A stretch of DNA of 64,000 nt, taken from NCBI GenBank assembly GCA_932294295.1, contig OW028580.1, forward strand, positions 6,362,874-6,426,873, given 5' to 3'. The notes beneath the pieces are model-generated. The model did not search any database. It was not told the origin of the DNA and saw nothing but the letters and a program-made list of their open reading frames with translations. Positions 44,826 to 55,505 of the stretch are shown in pieces. The stretch's first letter is position 1. Each line of letters opens with the position of its first letter. Both the position numbers and the translations under genes were made by a program. Origin of the DNA: Alitta virens (Eukaryota; Annelida; Polychaeta; Phyllodocida; Nereididae).

Positions 44826-46534
44826 CAACAAAACACCTGTAATCGGTCTAAATTGCATTACATATCAATTACTAATTGTTTTTGCAGGAATTTTTATTCT
44901 GGGTGATTTCGAATATGTTGCAAACGCTCATTTCGTTTGCCACATTTTTCTATTCGAAATCCGTTATGTCAGAGATCATCGTGTATTATGTAACATGACG
45001 CAATGGCAGTACCATTCCCTGCCTCATCAGCAAGCAGGAATAAGTCCACTCAATGGGGCGAATCGACTAGGTGTGCCGTTTTGACGGGTAGCCGATATTT
45101 CCTTTAGCCGGTCTGACCATTGAAGTGTTGAAAATCGGCGCGAACACGGTGGAAATTGCCCGATGTCTGACTAAGCAGAGAAAAATTTCGATCCAAATCC
45201 ATGATCCCAGCATCCAGATCGATAATCTATCAATCCACAAGCTAAATTTGACATCCAATGTTGTGCACACACTCCTAAGACAATTATACATGGATTTAAA
45301 ACCAATGTGTGGGTGGCTATAGTGGTGTTATGGGACCAGGGTATAACCCCGAAACCAGTATAACACAATTTATTTCTAACATGTTGCAACTTATATCATA
45401 CAGGTATCGACATTGCACAAAACAAATAGTTATCAAAGGTAAATGATTATAATATTATATTATACTATTATATTATTAGCACATTATAAAATACAATAGC
45501 TGATACCTTCAAACCTATGCATAGGAATAATTACATTGCAATATAAAAGTTAAATGATATAATATTAAAGACTTTTAATTTGATAACTTCGTTTTTTCAG
45601 AATTATAAAAGCATACGTCTGCGAGTAAATATAACTTACAATATGATTTGATCAAACCAAAAGAAAATTTAGACTGAAATAACTTTGAGATAGCCTTTTA
45701 ATGAAATACTATTGAACCCCATTTTAGGACCACCCCACTATTGAGACAGTCTCACAATAAATTGTTATATACAAATCAATAAATACCCTTGTCACTAGCA
45801 TTGTATTTTAACTATTCATTAAGACCGCCTCACAATTAAGACCAGAGTCTAATGTATCAATATTCTAAATTGCGAGGTTTTTGGTCTATTTAAATCATGA
45901 TACCAATAATTCAATTATGACTCATTTCAGAGTCAGTCAGATGTACAAATGACTAATAAGCCCATATGACTCCGATATTAGACTACAATTGAATTGATTT
46001 AGTCATAATGTCACTTGTGCATGTTTAATTAATTATCGAAATATGGACTATTGGAATATTGGTTTGAGAGCATGTGTAGTTATGCACACAGATCCACGAA
46101 GCATATGATTAATTTTGCCATTTGAATAAAAGCCAATAATCAAACATTCTGTCAACAATAGCAGGGCTTCTGATCAATTTCATATGGCAATATGGCGCAG
46201 AAATTCTACCCCACCACATTAAATGTCATTGCCTAATTGAAATGGGACTGCATTAAGCATGATCATTGAAGTTCATCAGTACCAAATGGCATCACACTTC
46301 AGTAAGCTTACTGCTCAATCGATGATAAAGTTATTACAATGAAATATGCGAACACGGATAGCATCAATGTGAATGGGATGCTGGGAAAATGATACTCTGC
46401 TTAGAAAGAAATACAATGGAGCACCAAAATTATTGCCATCCACTATTAAGAGCAACTTCATTATAGGAACATGTTTCCTGGAACGAAAGTGTGTGTGGAA
46501 ATAATGACAAAAAGTTGCAGAATTATGAAAAATT
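44826..46534. other. No gene; contains an FB17 copy
   Basis: 45705-45885 is FB17 (TATTGAACCCCATTTTAGGA, ACCCCACTATTGAGAC, TAAGACCGCCTCACAATTAA). 46438-46475 is a trace. Overlapping 65-74-codon frames at 45067-45389 lack domains. Confidence 0.45.
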
Positions 46535-46690
46535 AGGTAGGTAGGCGGGTAGGTAGGTAGATAGTTAGGTAGGTAGGTAGGTAGGTAGGTAGGTAGGTAG
46601 GTAGGTAGGTAGGTAGGTAGGTAGGTAGGTAGGTAGGTAGGTAGGTAGATGGATAGGTGGATAGATGGATATATAGATAGATAGATAGGT
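46535..46690. repeat. (GTAG)n microsatellite
   Basis: About 115 bp of near-perfect GTAG/TAGG, then GATA/GATG to 46690 and a GGTCGGTACA-type patch to 46739. Confidence 0.95.
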
Positions 46691-46739
46691 CGGTACACTG
46701 ATAGGTCGGTACATCGATACGTCGGTACGATGGTATGTC

Positions 46740-46921
46740 CGGGGCAGGGACCTAGCTCAGAGGTAGCTTCCAACCGCTGGGTCCCGGGTTCGATTCCCGG
46801 TCGAGCCTAAGTTGGATGGCTGTTTCACCCTTCGTCTCATTGCCATGGTCTCTGCCTGTCCTAATTAGCCCAGCAGGTGCAGAAATACAGGACATACAGC
46901 CCTAATCACACACACACACGT
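46740..46921 (+). repeat. SINE-B copy c (11-bp TSD)
   Basis: GACCTAGCTCAGAGGTAG (A box; a 14-15-bp gap relative to copy d follows it), exact B box GGTTCGATTCC, body as in other copies, tail (CA)n. TSD GATGGTATGTC at 46729-46739 and 46922-46932. Removing the insertion restores a continuous GGTACGATGGTATGTCGGTA stretch. Confidence 0.92.
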
Positions 46922-46932
46922 GATGGTATGTC

Positions 46933-47191
46933 GGTACATCAACTAAATTTACTGGTAAACAGTGAGTGAGGTGCAGTTCGAGTCAAAACCTGGTCTGTGT
47001 TCCGAACTATTCTTATAAGTTATTAAGTGGATCTAATGCAAGCCGAAAGCTGAGGTACAAAAATATATAAGGATACATAGAAGAGTAAGATATAACACTA
47101 GTATTGCGCTTCTTGTAAGACTTGTTTTTCTAGTCTGAGCAGAGTGATCGAGTGCTCAGTTTGATGATGCCAAACTTGGCTCCATCCTTAT
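46933..47191. other. No recognisable feature
   Basis: Unassigned sequence between SINE-B and the 119-bp duplicate. Confidence 0.4.
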
Positions 47192-47310
47192 CATAATTCC
47201 GCAACATTAGAATCCGTAGCATCTACATCATTAGCAGCAACCTCAGCAGCAGCAGTAGCAGCATTAGTGGTAGCATGGTTGAGCACCACTTGCTTTGATT
47301 ATTCATCCAT
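47192..47310 (+). repeat. 119-bp duplicated segment, copy 2
   Basis: See 44113-44231. Differences are one base in CCGCAACATT, one in the CAG run (TAG) and two in TTGAGCACCACTTGC. Confidence 0.9.
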
Positions 47311-47466
47311 GCTTCAAAAGTGCCCCAAGTTCCTGATAATGGGGATGTTCTACTAACAGGTAAACTACATACGCAGTACACTAAGGTAATAGAATGAGAT
47401 ATGATATCTGGAGTTAGGGATATTGCAATATCATATTTTCCGCACAAAGAATTTACTACCAAAAAC

Positions 47467-47652
47467 ATGGTAGGGGCCTAGCTCAGTGGTAGCGCGCTGG
47501 GCTTCCAACCACTGGGTCCCGGGTTCAATTCCCGGTCGAGCCTATGTTGGATGGCTGTTTCACCCTTCGTCTCATTGCCATGGTCCCTACCTGTCCTAAT
47601 TAGCCCATCAGGTGCAGAAATACAGGACGTAAAGCCCTAATCCACCAACACC
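47467..47652 (+). repeat. SINE-B copy d, full length (12-bp TSD)
   Basis: The most complete copy: GGGGCCTAGCTCAGTGGTAG (A box), GCGCGCTGGGCTTCCAACC, GGTTCAATTCC (B box, one base off consensus), CCCGGTCGAGCC, GGATGGCTGTTTCACCCTTC, GCAGAAATACAGGACGTAAA, tail CCTAATCCACCAACACC. TSD ACTACCAAAAAC at 47455-47466 and 47653-47664. The tRNA-like head is about 73 bp with a CTTCCAA anticodon-loop-like element, but the stems pair poorly, so it is not a functional tRNA. Confidence 0.93.
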
Positions 47653-47664
47653 ACTACCAAAAAC

Positions 47665-48125
47665 GTGACAGTAATTTTATCGAAAAGCAAGCAAGCCAAG
47701 CACCAAGAAACCAAAAATCATTATTGAAATGACAGGCAACTTTAGGTTGAATATTGTATAGAGGTTTTCTTATTAGTAAGAAAGTAGGGGTTTGACATAT
47801 TATTGCTGATATTTCTGACAACCTTTGTGGATGCATCAGAAAATATCACCCAAAAAAAGGGCACATTTATTTTAAATTTTCCTCTAGAAATGTAGGACGA
47901 CATAATTCGAAGCAGAACAGTCCACACATCTAAGCAATGCCATATGATATTGCCTGGGAGATGATGATTAATGCAGATATAAATTGGTATATGATATTAT
48001 TCACAGAGGTCTATATATATATATATGTTTACCAAGAACAGATTTAACAGTTTTTTTGAATATCAATCCTAACATTATTTCTGAAGTGTCTTCTCTTTAT
48101 CTCATAATTTTTACTTATTCCTTGC
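47665..48125. other. No recognisable feature
   Basis: Unassigned AT-rich DNA. Short minus-strand frames lack domains. Confidence 0.45.
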
Positions 48126-48290
48126 CTCTTCTCTCCTCTCCTCTTCTCTCCTCTCCTCCTCTCCTCTTTTCTCTTCTCCTCTCCTCTTTTCTCTTCTCCT
48201 CTCTTCTCCTCTCTTCTTCTCTCCTCTCCTCTTCTCTCCTCTCCTCTCTTCTTCTCACCTCTTATCTCCCCTCCTCTCCCCTCCTCTCCT
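48126..48290. repeat. (CTCTCCTCTT)n polypyrimidine tract
   Basis: 165 bp made almost only of C and T in CTCCT/CTTCT units. Related in motif to the perfect tract at 58.9 kb but degenerate. Confidence 0.95.
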
Positions 48291-49120
48291 TTCTATATCC
48301 AATAAATCACCAAAAGTGGTGTAACTCAAGGATGCTTGCTATATCCACCCCTACAGAACATATTCAGTCATGTGGATTCTGTACATAGTAGAGCTTATGA
48401 CCCATCAACATTTTGCAAAGTGCAGTCTCTAGTCTTGTCATATCCACTGCTCATGTCAATGTGAGCTTTACTTAAGCCAGGCTTTGCCTATCTCTGGGGA
48501 TGGTCTACTGAGAGTCCCCACCAGCTGAGGTCTACTTCAGTTCTGCAAGTCTCACCAGGGAATTGATGCTCTTCCTATATGCACTGTCATAGCTGAAATG
48601 TAAAGCTCACAATCATTGCGATATGCCCGATCCTAAATAAAAACTCTAAGTTATAATTATATTGTTATACAAAGAAAATAACTTTTTATCGTACCGAGGA
48701 AATATGAAATTGATTGTCAGTTCAGTATGACGGTGGTAAATCCCATATTTTGTTCAGATTTTCAGAATATATCGTTTAATGGTAGTGAACATCAGTGCTA
48801 CAATGTGAAATTCTCAAATGTTTATGGTATTAAGAGAGTTTAACGTAGTAAAGTCCGGTGTAGGAAATTTACTACACTGTCTTAAACGTCTTGCTAGACA
48901 CGATTTGCATATTTTTTTTATGACTTAATTTTCCATATCTGATTTTAGGAAATTAAAGTGTCCCGGATAGGTATGACCTCTGTCTACCTAAATCCATGAC
49001 ATTAAAACGATGATTTAAGAACTAAAGTGTGCTATAGGCTATGTTAATTAGTAAACAAATCAAAAGTGAATTTATGCGATTATGCTGATATGGGTTACCG
49101 TTAAGCTGACTATGAGGGTA
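48291..49120. other. No recognisable feature
   Basis: No repeat or coding potential recognised. Confidence 0.45.
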
Positions 49121-49135
49121 TCTGCCGCTAGGTAC

Positions 49136-49336
49136 TGGTGGTGGTGGTGGTGGTGGTGGTGGATTAGGGCTTTATGTCCTGTATTTCTGCACCTGATGGG
49201 CTAATTGGGACAGGTAGGGACCATGGCAATGAGACGAAGGATGGAACAGCCATCCAACTTAGGCTCGACTGGAAATCGAACCCAGGACCCAGCGGTTAGA
49301 AGCCCAGAGCGCTACCTCTGAGCTAGGCCCCCGCCC
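49136..49336 (-). repeat. SINE-B copy e (15-bp TSD)
   Basis: The minus strand carries GGGGGCCTAGCTCAGAGGTAG-type head (A box), a degenerate B box (GGTTCGATTTCC), the standard body and a (CCA)n tail, seen as (GGT)n at 49137-49168. TSD TCTGCCGCTAGGTAC at 49121-49135 and TCTGCAGCTAGGTAC at 49337-49351 (14 of 15). Confidence 0.9.
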
Positions 49337-49351
49337 TCTGCAGCTAGGTAC

Positions 49352-49757
49352 GACTTGCTTTGGCTAAGTGTAGCCTTAGAAAGCTGTTCCTAACCCTAGA
49401 TATATTCAGTTGTACGTTTTTAATGGGTTGTACTGTGGATGTTACCAATTTCCTCCTAACTTCCCATCCAGCCAGCCTCCCAGCCGCATCAGCACAAGTA
49501 AGGAACTACAGCTGGCGTATTAAGACGAGGCGTGCTTGGCCTGCAGATGGTTAGCGTTTCCATCCGCGCCTGAAAGTAGTTCCGATGGTTGTCAGGCGTA
49601 GGAATCAACACCTTTGATCTATGTCCATTGTTTGGCTAGAAAATCAGGAAACGGAAGTGGTTAGAAGTGATTCTACTGTGACGTCATAATTGGTTACGAA
49701 CGGGTGGAGTCCTGAACATGTGTGTGAAGAGGTTTGTCAGTCAGTCTAGAAGTCTGA
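49352..49757. other. No gene; one TGACGTCA site
   Basis: TGACGTCA at 49679-49686. Otherwise unassigned. Confidence 0.4.
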
Positions 49758-49777
49758 CTATCTATCTAGCTATCTAG

Positions 49778-49817
<40 letters not shown>

Positions 49818-49973
49818 ATATCTATCTATCTATCTATTTGTCTATCTATCTATCTATCTATCTTTCTATCTATTTATCTATATCTATCTATCTATGTATG
49901 TATCTATCTATATATCTATATATCTTTCTATCTATTTATCTATATCTACCTATCTACCTATCTACCTATCTAC

Positions 49974-50008
<35 letters not shown>
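49758..50008. repeat. (CTAT)n microsatellite
   Basis: 250 bp of CTAT with CTAC, TTTAT and ATATC interruptions. Followed at 50025-50032 by TGACGTCA. Confidence 0.95.
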
Positions 50009-52124
50009 CAGCTTAGATGTTTGATGACGTCATGATCATAACAATAATTCCAAAACATAACACTGAATTTTTCATGGCGCAAAGAGATTGTTTTTGTTGG
50101 AAACCTTCCAAGCCTGGTACCTATGTTGTTAAATTGTCTACATAAACATGGCAATTAAATAGCTAATTTTAGTGTCTTTGAATAATTGAGGATTATTGTG
50201 CATGAATATTTTGGTAAAATCAATTATATTTTCTCTTTTTCGATACATATATTCATGACGCTTTATAATACCCACACTGATAGATTACTACGCGTAATTA
50301 AATGTTTCACAAATGTGGTATAAGGACACTATTTTTTGGCAAAGGGAAACGTAAAAATAGCTGAATCGATACATTTTTCATGTTTTATGTTTTCTCAATA
50401 TTCCATGCGTGACAAATGGATCCAATTTCAAAGAGCCATTTATAGATTTTTTAAACTCAGTTTTGTTGTAGTTTTGTTGGCATAGCAGTCCGTTTTTTTC
50501 TAAGTGTCAATTTCTGGTTGTCAGTTTAGCTTTCCTACCTTAGTTGGATTACAAATGTTTCCAGACAGAAATATGTTTTGCAGTGGTACATATTTTATGG
50601 AAATTATTTCTTTTTGACAGATATACTCAATGTGGCATGTCTGAAGTACAGATATTTTTGCCTGAAGTCTATCTTAATTCAATTAAACTGTACTAGTCAA
50701 ATGTTGAGGTGGTCCTAATAGTGAGGTGGCTCCCAATAGTGAGATAGTATTAATAGTGAGGTCTTAATGGTGAGGTGGTCTTAATAGTGAAGTGGGCAGC
50801 ATTTGTTTTCCACTATAACTTGTATCTGTTATAAGATTACCCATTAATTTTCAGCCAAAATGGTCTTAAAAGCGATTTGATGTAATACTGAGGTCATTTT
50901 AATTCAATATGTATTCAATACAGTTTCACCGCAGTATTAAGGCCGCACTAGGTGCGATTCCTGCTATACTTAATGATGAGGTACTCCTTATGAGTGAAGA
51001 AATACGGATTGTAAAAATAATTTAGGTAATTTCTCTTTGGCTTCATCGTGAAGTGGTCTTAATAGTGAAGTGGTCTTATGTCTGGTTTCCATGATAGAGA
51101 GGTGACTTTATTAACAATGTACATTTAGCACGAGGTTAAACTGTATTTTAAATGTATTTATGGCAACTATATATATATTATGCACTCCTAATATACATCA
51201 TAACACCTTTAATGTAAAATATGGTACAAAAATACTTCTCTTGATTGGAACTACTTTGCCTATTTTGGAATAAATTGACCACTCATAACTTTGCAAAGAA
51301 CAGTGCATTCCTTATAGGAGGAGCCAATAACCATTTTATAAGTTAATTGGCAAGACTAGGAATTTGGCAACCTATTCAAGCAAGTAAATCCTTGGCACCC
51401 AGACATACAATTAATACTAATGGTTGCAGAAAACAGAGTGTCATGTGATAAAAATAGAAGCAGGCATGAATTTATTATGAATTGTGTGTAATTTTGTCTT
51501 TTTCCACCAGTTCTATTTGTACGTGTTGTAGACCTTAGTGCCCATGCTGACTTAGTCACACCCACCTTAGGGGTAAATGTAGGTCCTAAAGCCATAATGG
51601 GACTGTAGGATTGTTTAGTTTGTCAACGATCATTAAATCTGCCATCAGTTAATTGTCATATTAAGCAGTGACAATACAATACAATGCAATACAATACAAT
51701 ATCTGTGAAATTGGTGTATACTCAAAGTACTATATGACTTAGGTCAATTTGTGTTAAAACTATGAATAAAGATAGTATATATATATATATATATATCCCT
51801 TAAAATGCATTGATATTGAAAGAGACTTTTTAAATAAAAATGATAATCTTTTTCTTTCTTTTTTTTATAAAATAAAAATCTGTTGTATCAGTTTCTTTAA
51901 TATTTCTTCTCCTGCAATACAACTTGTAATACTAGAAGTATTATTATTAGAAGTTATTGAAGCTCTGTATTGTAGGCCGAAGTAAATTGTCATATCACTC
52001 ACATTTTGTATTGAATCAGCTCTCATCAATCAATATTAAAATGTTATTCAGACAAAAAAGTTTAAGCAACTCTCCTTAATATGAGAGGCGTACCAAATAG
52101 ATAGCGTAAACAGCTGTACTCATG
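50009..52124. other. FB17 cluster; no gene
   Basis: 50693-51150 holds a large FB17 patch (GAGGTGGTCCTAATAGTGAG, GTCTTAATGGTGAGGTGGTC, CTTCATCGTGAAGTGGTCTT, ending GAGGTTAAACTGTATT). 51668-51700 is (CAATA)n and 51776-51796 is (TA)n. No supported gene. Confidence 0.55.
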
Positions 52125-52493
52125 TACATGGCCAAATGTGCCACGTGCATTTTCCGTACGTTCGGATATACGCATGGAAAACGCATGGTTTTTGCCCGAT
52201 TATATTTAGGTGGGTGGGGGCCAAGCTCAGTGGTAGCACACTGGGCTTCCAACCACTGGGTCCCGGGTTCCATTCCCGGTCGAGCCTATGTTGGATGGCT
52301 GTTTCATCCTTCATCCTTCATCTCATCCTTGCCATGGTCTCTGCCAGTCCTAATTCGCCCAACAGGTGCAGAAATACAGGACGTAAAGCCCTAATCCACC
52401 ACCACCACCTGATTATATTTAGGCGAAAACCATGCGTTTTCCATTGCGTCTATCCTTCTCGTTGAAAACGCACGTGGCGCATTTGGCCATGTA
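52125..52493. mobile_element. MITE-2 copy 1, split by SINE-B
   Basis: Left arm 52125-52196 starts TACATGGCCAAATGTGCCAC; right arm 52424-52493 ends GCGCATTTGGCCATGTA. Arms of about 70 bp are inverted copies (roughly 85-90% by eye): the shared inner part is ACGCATGGAAAACGCATGG / CCATGCGTTTTCCATTGCG. Without the SINE it is a near-perfect palindrome of about 155 bp, able to form a long hairpin. Confidence 0.88.
52211..52410 (+). repeat. SINE-B copy f inside MITE-2 (13-bp TSD)
   Basis: GGGGGCCAAGCTCAGTGGTAG-type head with A box CAAGCTCAGTGG, B box GGTTCCATTCC, CCCGGTCGAGCC, body, and a local CATCCTTCATC triplication. Tail (CCA)n. TSD GATTATATTTAGG at 52198-52210 and 52411-52423, which sits at the loop of the MITE-2 palindrome. 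Confidence 0.92.
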
Positions 52494-52839
52494 TTTATTA
52501 CTTTATATACTCTTCAAAAGAAGCTATTATGCCGTACATTTGTAATATATAAATCAAATTAGATTAAATATACATTACATGTTATCGTTGGGTCAATTTC
52601 CATTCAGTGGGGATCATGTACCGTTCTAATTCTACACCCGAGTCCTATCGGAAGCACATAGCCCTTTCGGTGATGTCCAGCAATGTCCAATATATTGACT
52701 GACCACTTTTGACTGCGATGTTTGACCAGTCCATTTTCTTGCCCAGTTGCTTGTTGCACCCCGTTCCATCCTGTCAGCCTCTTCTGGTATTTATATTGCC
52801 CCCAAGCGGCAGATCGATAGACAATGGATGTACTGCTCC

Positions 52840-53006
52840 ACCGGAAGTTGGTCACGCGACCGGAAGTTTTCTTACGTAACCGGAAGTACTCGATACAAAA
52901 GCCCCCTTGAGGCAACAATGGCCAGTGATTGGACAACGGGAGACAGAGGACCACGACCAGGCCAATATAGGGCGAACAACAGATCAGCCTAGGGCAATTA
53001 CGTCAC
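52840..53006. promoter_or_regulatory. Candidate promoter with three ETS sites at two-turn spacing
   Basis: ACCGGAAGT, a perfect ETS/GABP site, occurs at 52840-52848, 52859-52867 and 52879-52887 (19 and 20 bp apart, same orientation), with CACGCG and TTACGTAA between. Then follow inverted CCAAT (ATTGG) at 52928-52932, CCAATATAGG, a perfect CArG box, at 52962-52971, and TTACGTCA (CRE variant) at 52998-53005. Tandem ETS plus CCAAT and CRE is typical of TATA-less housekeeping promoters. Direction and target are unknown; the open frames across it have no domain. Confidence 0.5.
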
Positions 53007-53145
53007 AAAGCGAGGGAAAACAATTGTTGACAATACTTATTGTAGTCGATAGAGAAAGGCAATTGCCTCTTTAGGCATTTAGGAGCTGATTTGTAAGTAT
53101 TCAAAGGATATACATCTAGGATTTACAAATCTGTACTTTTATCAA
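53007..53145. other. No recognisable feature
   Basis: Short unassigned stretch between the promoter candidate and a microsatellite. Confidence 0.4.
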
Positions 53146-53378
53146 CTTCTATCTATCAAGCTATCAAACTATCTATCTATCTATCCATTTATCTATCTAT
53201 CTATCCATCTATCAAGCTATCAAACTATCTATCTATCTATCTATCCATCTATCCATCTATCCATCTATCCATCTATCTATCTATCTATCTATCTATCTAA
53301 CCATCTAACTATCTATCTATCCATCCATCTATCTATCTATCAAGCTTTCTAGCTATCTATCTATCTATCTATCTCCAG
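53146..53378. repeat. (CTAT)n microsatellite with a repeated AAGCTATCAAACTAT word
   Basis: About 230 bp of CTAT/CCAT. The word ATCAAGCTATCAAACTATC occurs at 53155 and 53211, a short higher-order repeat. Confidence 0.95.
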
Positions 53379-53435
53379 TCACATTTAATATATATATATT
53401 ACTTAAGGCTATTTATGATGCAAAACCCCAGGGGT

Positions 53436-53720
53436 CATAATGATGAAGTGGTCGCAGTTGCGAGGTTATGTTGTGTAAGACCAGGAGTCTTGTCTCCATG
53501 GTCAGAAGATGATCTGCCAAACACAGAGATCTCAATTGTGAGGTGGATGTAACTGAGAGACCAAAATCAATAATATTAGCTTCAGAGTTTTCCAAATGTC
53601 ATTGGTATTAATTGTGAAGCGGTATTAATTGTGAGGTGGTCTTGAATGTGAGGTTATCTCAATTGTGAGGTGATCCTTATTGTGAGGTGGTCTTATTAGG
53701 TGATCTTCTATTTGGGTGGG
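53436..53720. repeat. FB17 copy
   Basis: GATGAAGTGGTCGCAGTTGC, CTCAATTGTGAGGTGGATGT, then four consecutive units such as TTGTGAAGCGGTATTAATTG and GTGAGGTGGTCTTGAATGTG. Confidence 0.75.
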
Positions 53721-54033
53721 TCCCACTGCAGAGGCCACAGATCCCTCGGCCAACTAACCAAACAGCCTACACGAGGTCAAACCTCCTCACAAAAGGAATG
53801 TTATCAAATTAAGCTAGTCTGTGCGGGGACAGGCAGGGACATTGAGTCGGGGGGCAGGGAGACATTGGCCCAGGTCCGCTATGACATGCCTGCTTTCCAT
53901 TGGAACTCAAATTGAATTTGTCCTTCTGCAGAGATGGACAGACAGCTCCCGAATTGATGGACTCCCCTTGCAAATGTGGATTGTGCACACAGGCTTAGAA
54001 GTCAATTCGAGGCAGCTTTGCATTTCGATAAAT

Positions 54034-54265
54034 TCAATGTCTCAATGCTAAATGCCACTGGGCCCGATCAAGCTTAGTCAGCTTATATGACCAGCTGCCA
54101 GAGGCAAACATAATAATGAGATGATACGGCCGCTTGGCGTTCATACCATGTTATACATTTAGCCCATGGCTGGGGTATTCTACTTGCCTCAGCATAGACC
54201 CTGAGTACAAGGCACCTCTCATGCGATTGATATCCAGCTGGGATGTAGCTCATGAAGAGTGGCAT
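54034..54265 (-). repeat. SINE-A copy
   Basis: TCTCAATGCTAAATGCCACT, TTAGTCAGCTTATATGACCA, GCAAACATAATAATGAGATG, CTTGCCTCAGCATAGACC, and CAGCTGGGATGTAGCTCATG with AAGAGTGGC. Body nearly complete, head lost. Confidence 0.85.
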
Positions 54266-54388
54266 TTATTATATGGTTAGGTATAATTTGATATGGCACT
54301 TGTGCATCTTGGTGAAGAAGAATTATTATTCAGATCTGTTATATAAACAAGAAACCCTAAAATCGGTAATTCGATACAGTAAACATGG

Positions 54389-54504
54389 TACATAGCCAAA
54401 TGTGCTACGTGCGTTTTCCAAGAGAAGCATAAATGCATGGAAAATGCATGGTTTTTAGCTAATTATAATGAGGCGAAAACGCACGTGGGACAATTGGCCA
54501 TGTA
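54389..54504. mobile_element. MITE-2 copy 2 (shortened right arm)
   Basis: TACATAGCCAAATGTGCTAC at the left and CGCACGTGGGACAATTGGCC at the right, ending CATGTA. Inner AAATGCATGGTTTTTAGC remains, but the matching part of the right arm is deleted. 116 bp. Confidence 0.8.
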
Positions 54505-55070
54505 AAGGAAAGAAAATATGCCTTAACCTAGAATTCACAAATCGCCAAAAATGTTCGTTATGAAAGGGTTTTATTTTACATTTTAGCCTCACTATTAAGC
54601 AATTTAGTTTGAAACCACATACAATAGTAACGGTTTTAAATTGCTCATAGGGTTCACAGTAATTGTTGTACAATACAACTTCCTATCTGTCCTAAAAAGC
54701 CAATGCGCACCATTTTGGCTAACCGCTGAGGGTTTGTTGCAAGTGGTACGTCTATGTTTTTTCTACCAAAATATATGATACCAATAACCGACAAGATGTG
54801 GCATTTGTGAGTTAAACTCTTGACCCACAATTTGCTGAGCGTGTCACCACCAGAAAAAAGATGTGTGTGGCAAATTAGAAGACACACTATATGGAATGGC
54901 CCTTTGGCTGCGGCAGTGTCACTTCTTATTTGACTCCAGAGAAATAGGAATTGTCTGTGGAACAGTGTAATAGATTGCTTGTCTCTGGACCTGCCATCCT
55001 TCATCTGGCAAATTGCTCTGACGCAGCAAGATATAAAAGAAATATGGCAAACAATGCCTTCTTCAAATGC

Positions 55071-55224
55071 TATATGGCCAAATGTGCCACGTGCATTTTC
55101 CATGCGTTTGGATAAACGCATGGAAAACGCATGGATTTTGCCTCATTATAATTAGCTAAAACCATGTGTTTTCCATGTGTTTATCCTTCTCGTGGAAAAT
55201 GCACGTGGCACATATGGCCATGTA
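55071..55224. mobile_element. MITE-2 copy 3, intact palindrome
   Basis: Left arm begins TATATGGCCAAATGTGCCAC; right arm ends GGCACATATGGCCATGTA. Arms of roughly 70 bp around CATTATAATTAGC. 154 bp, no coding capacity. The uninterrupted reference for copy 1. Confidence 0.88.
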
Positions 55225-55344
55225 TAACTGTTCTTAGAAGGTACATACCAATGTGCGTGAGAAAGCATAATGACTTTAATAAAATATCACTCATTAAGTT
55301 ATGACAGAAGTTAGTCTTATATATAGTAGAAATATTAATGGCTT

Positions 55345-55505
55345 TAATGTCCCAATGCTACTGGTCTGAAGCTTAGCCAGCTAATATGAACAGCTGCAGG
55401 CAGACGTAAAGATGAGATGATGGGGCTAGGAGTCCAAGCACCACATTTACCCCATGCGTGGGTTCTTTTACTCGCCTCAGCATAGACACCGAATACAAGT
55501 CACCG
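55345..55505 (-). repeat. SINE-A copy
   Basis: CCCAATGCTACTGGTCTGAA, GCAGGCAGACGTAAAGATGA, CCCCATGCGTGGGTTCTTTT, and CAGCATAGACACCGAATACA. Confidence 0.8.

Noticed and set aside
44487..44906. Cysteine/leucine-rich and asparagine/glutamine-rich frames over 100 codons
   Set aside because: Repeat translation of the CAAACAACAAG array on both strands.
47467..47540. Functional tRNA gene (Gly-TCC-like CTTCCAA loop)
   Set aside because: A and B boxes are good, but the acceptor and anticodon stems pair poorly and the body continues as a repeat with a TSD. It is a SINE head.
54654..55121. 155-codon minus-strand open frame
   Set aside because: It starts inside a MITE-2 palindrome, shows no recognisable domain and has no promoter or splice signals. 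Chance is more likely.
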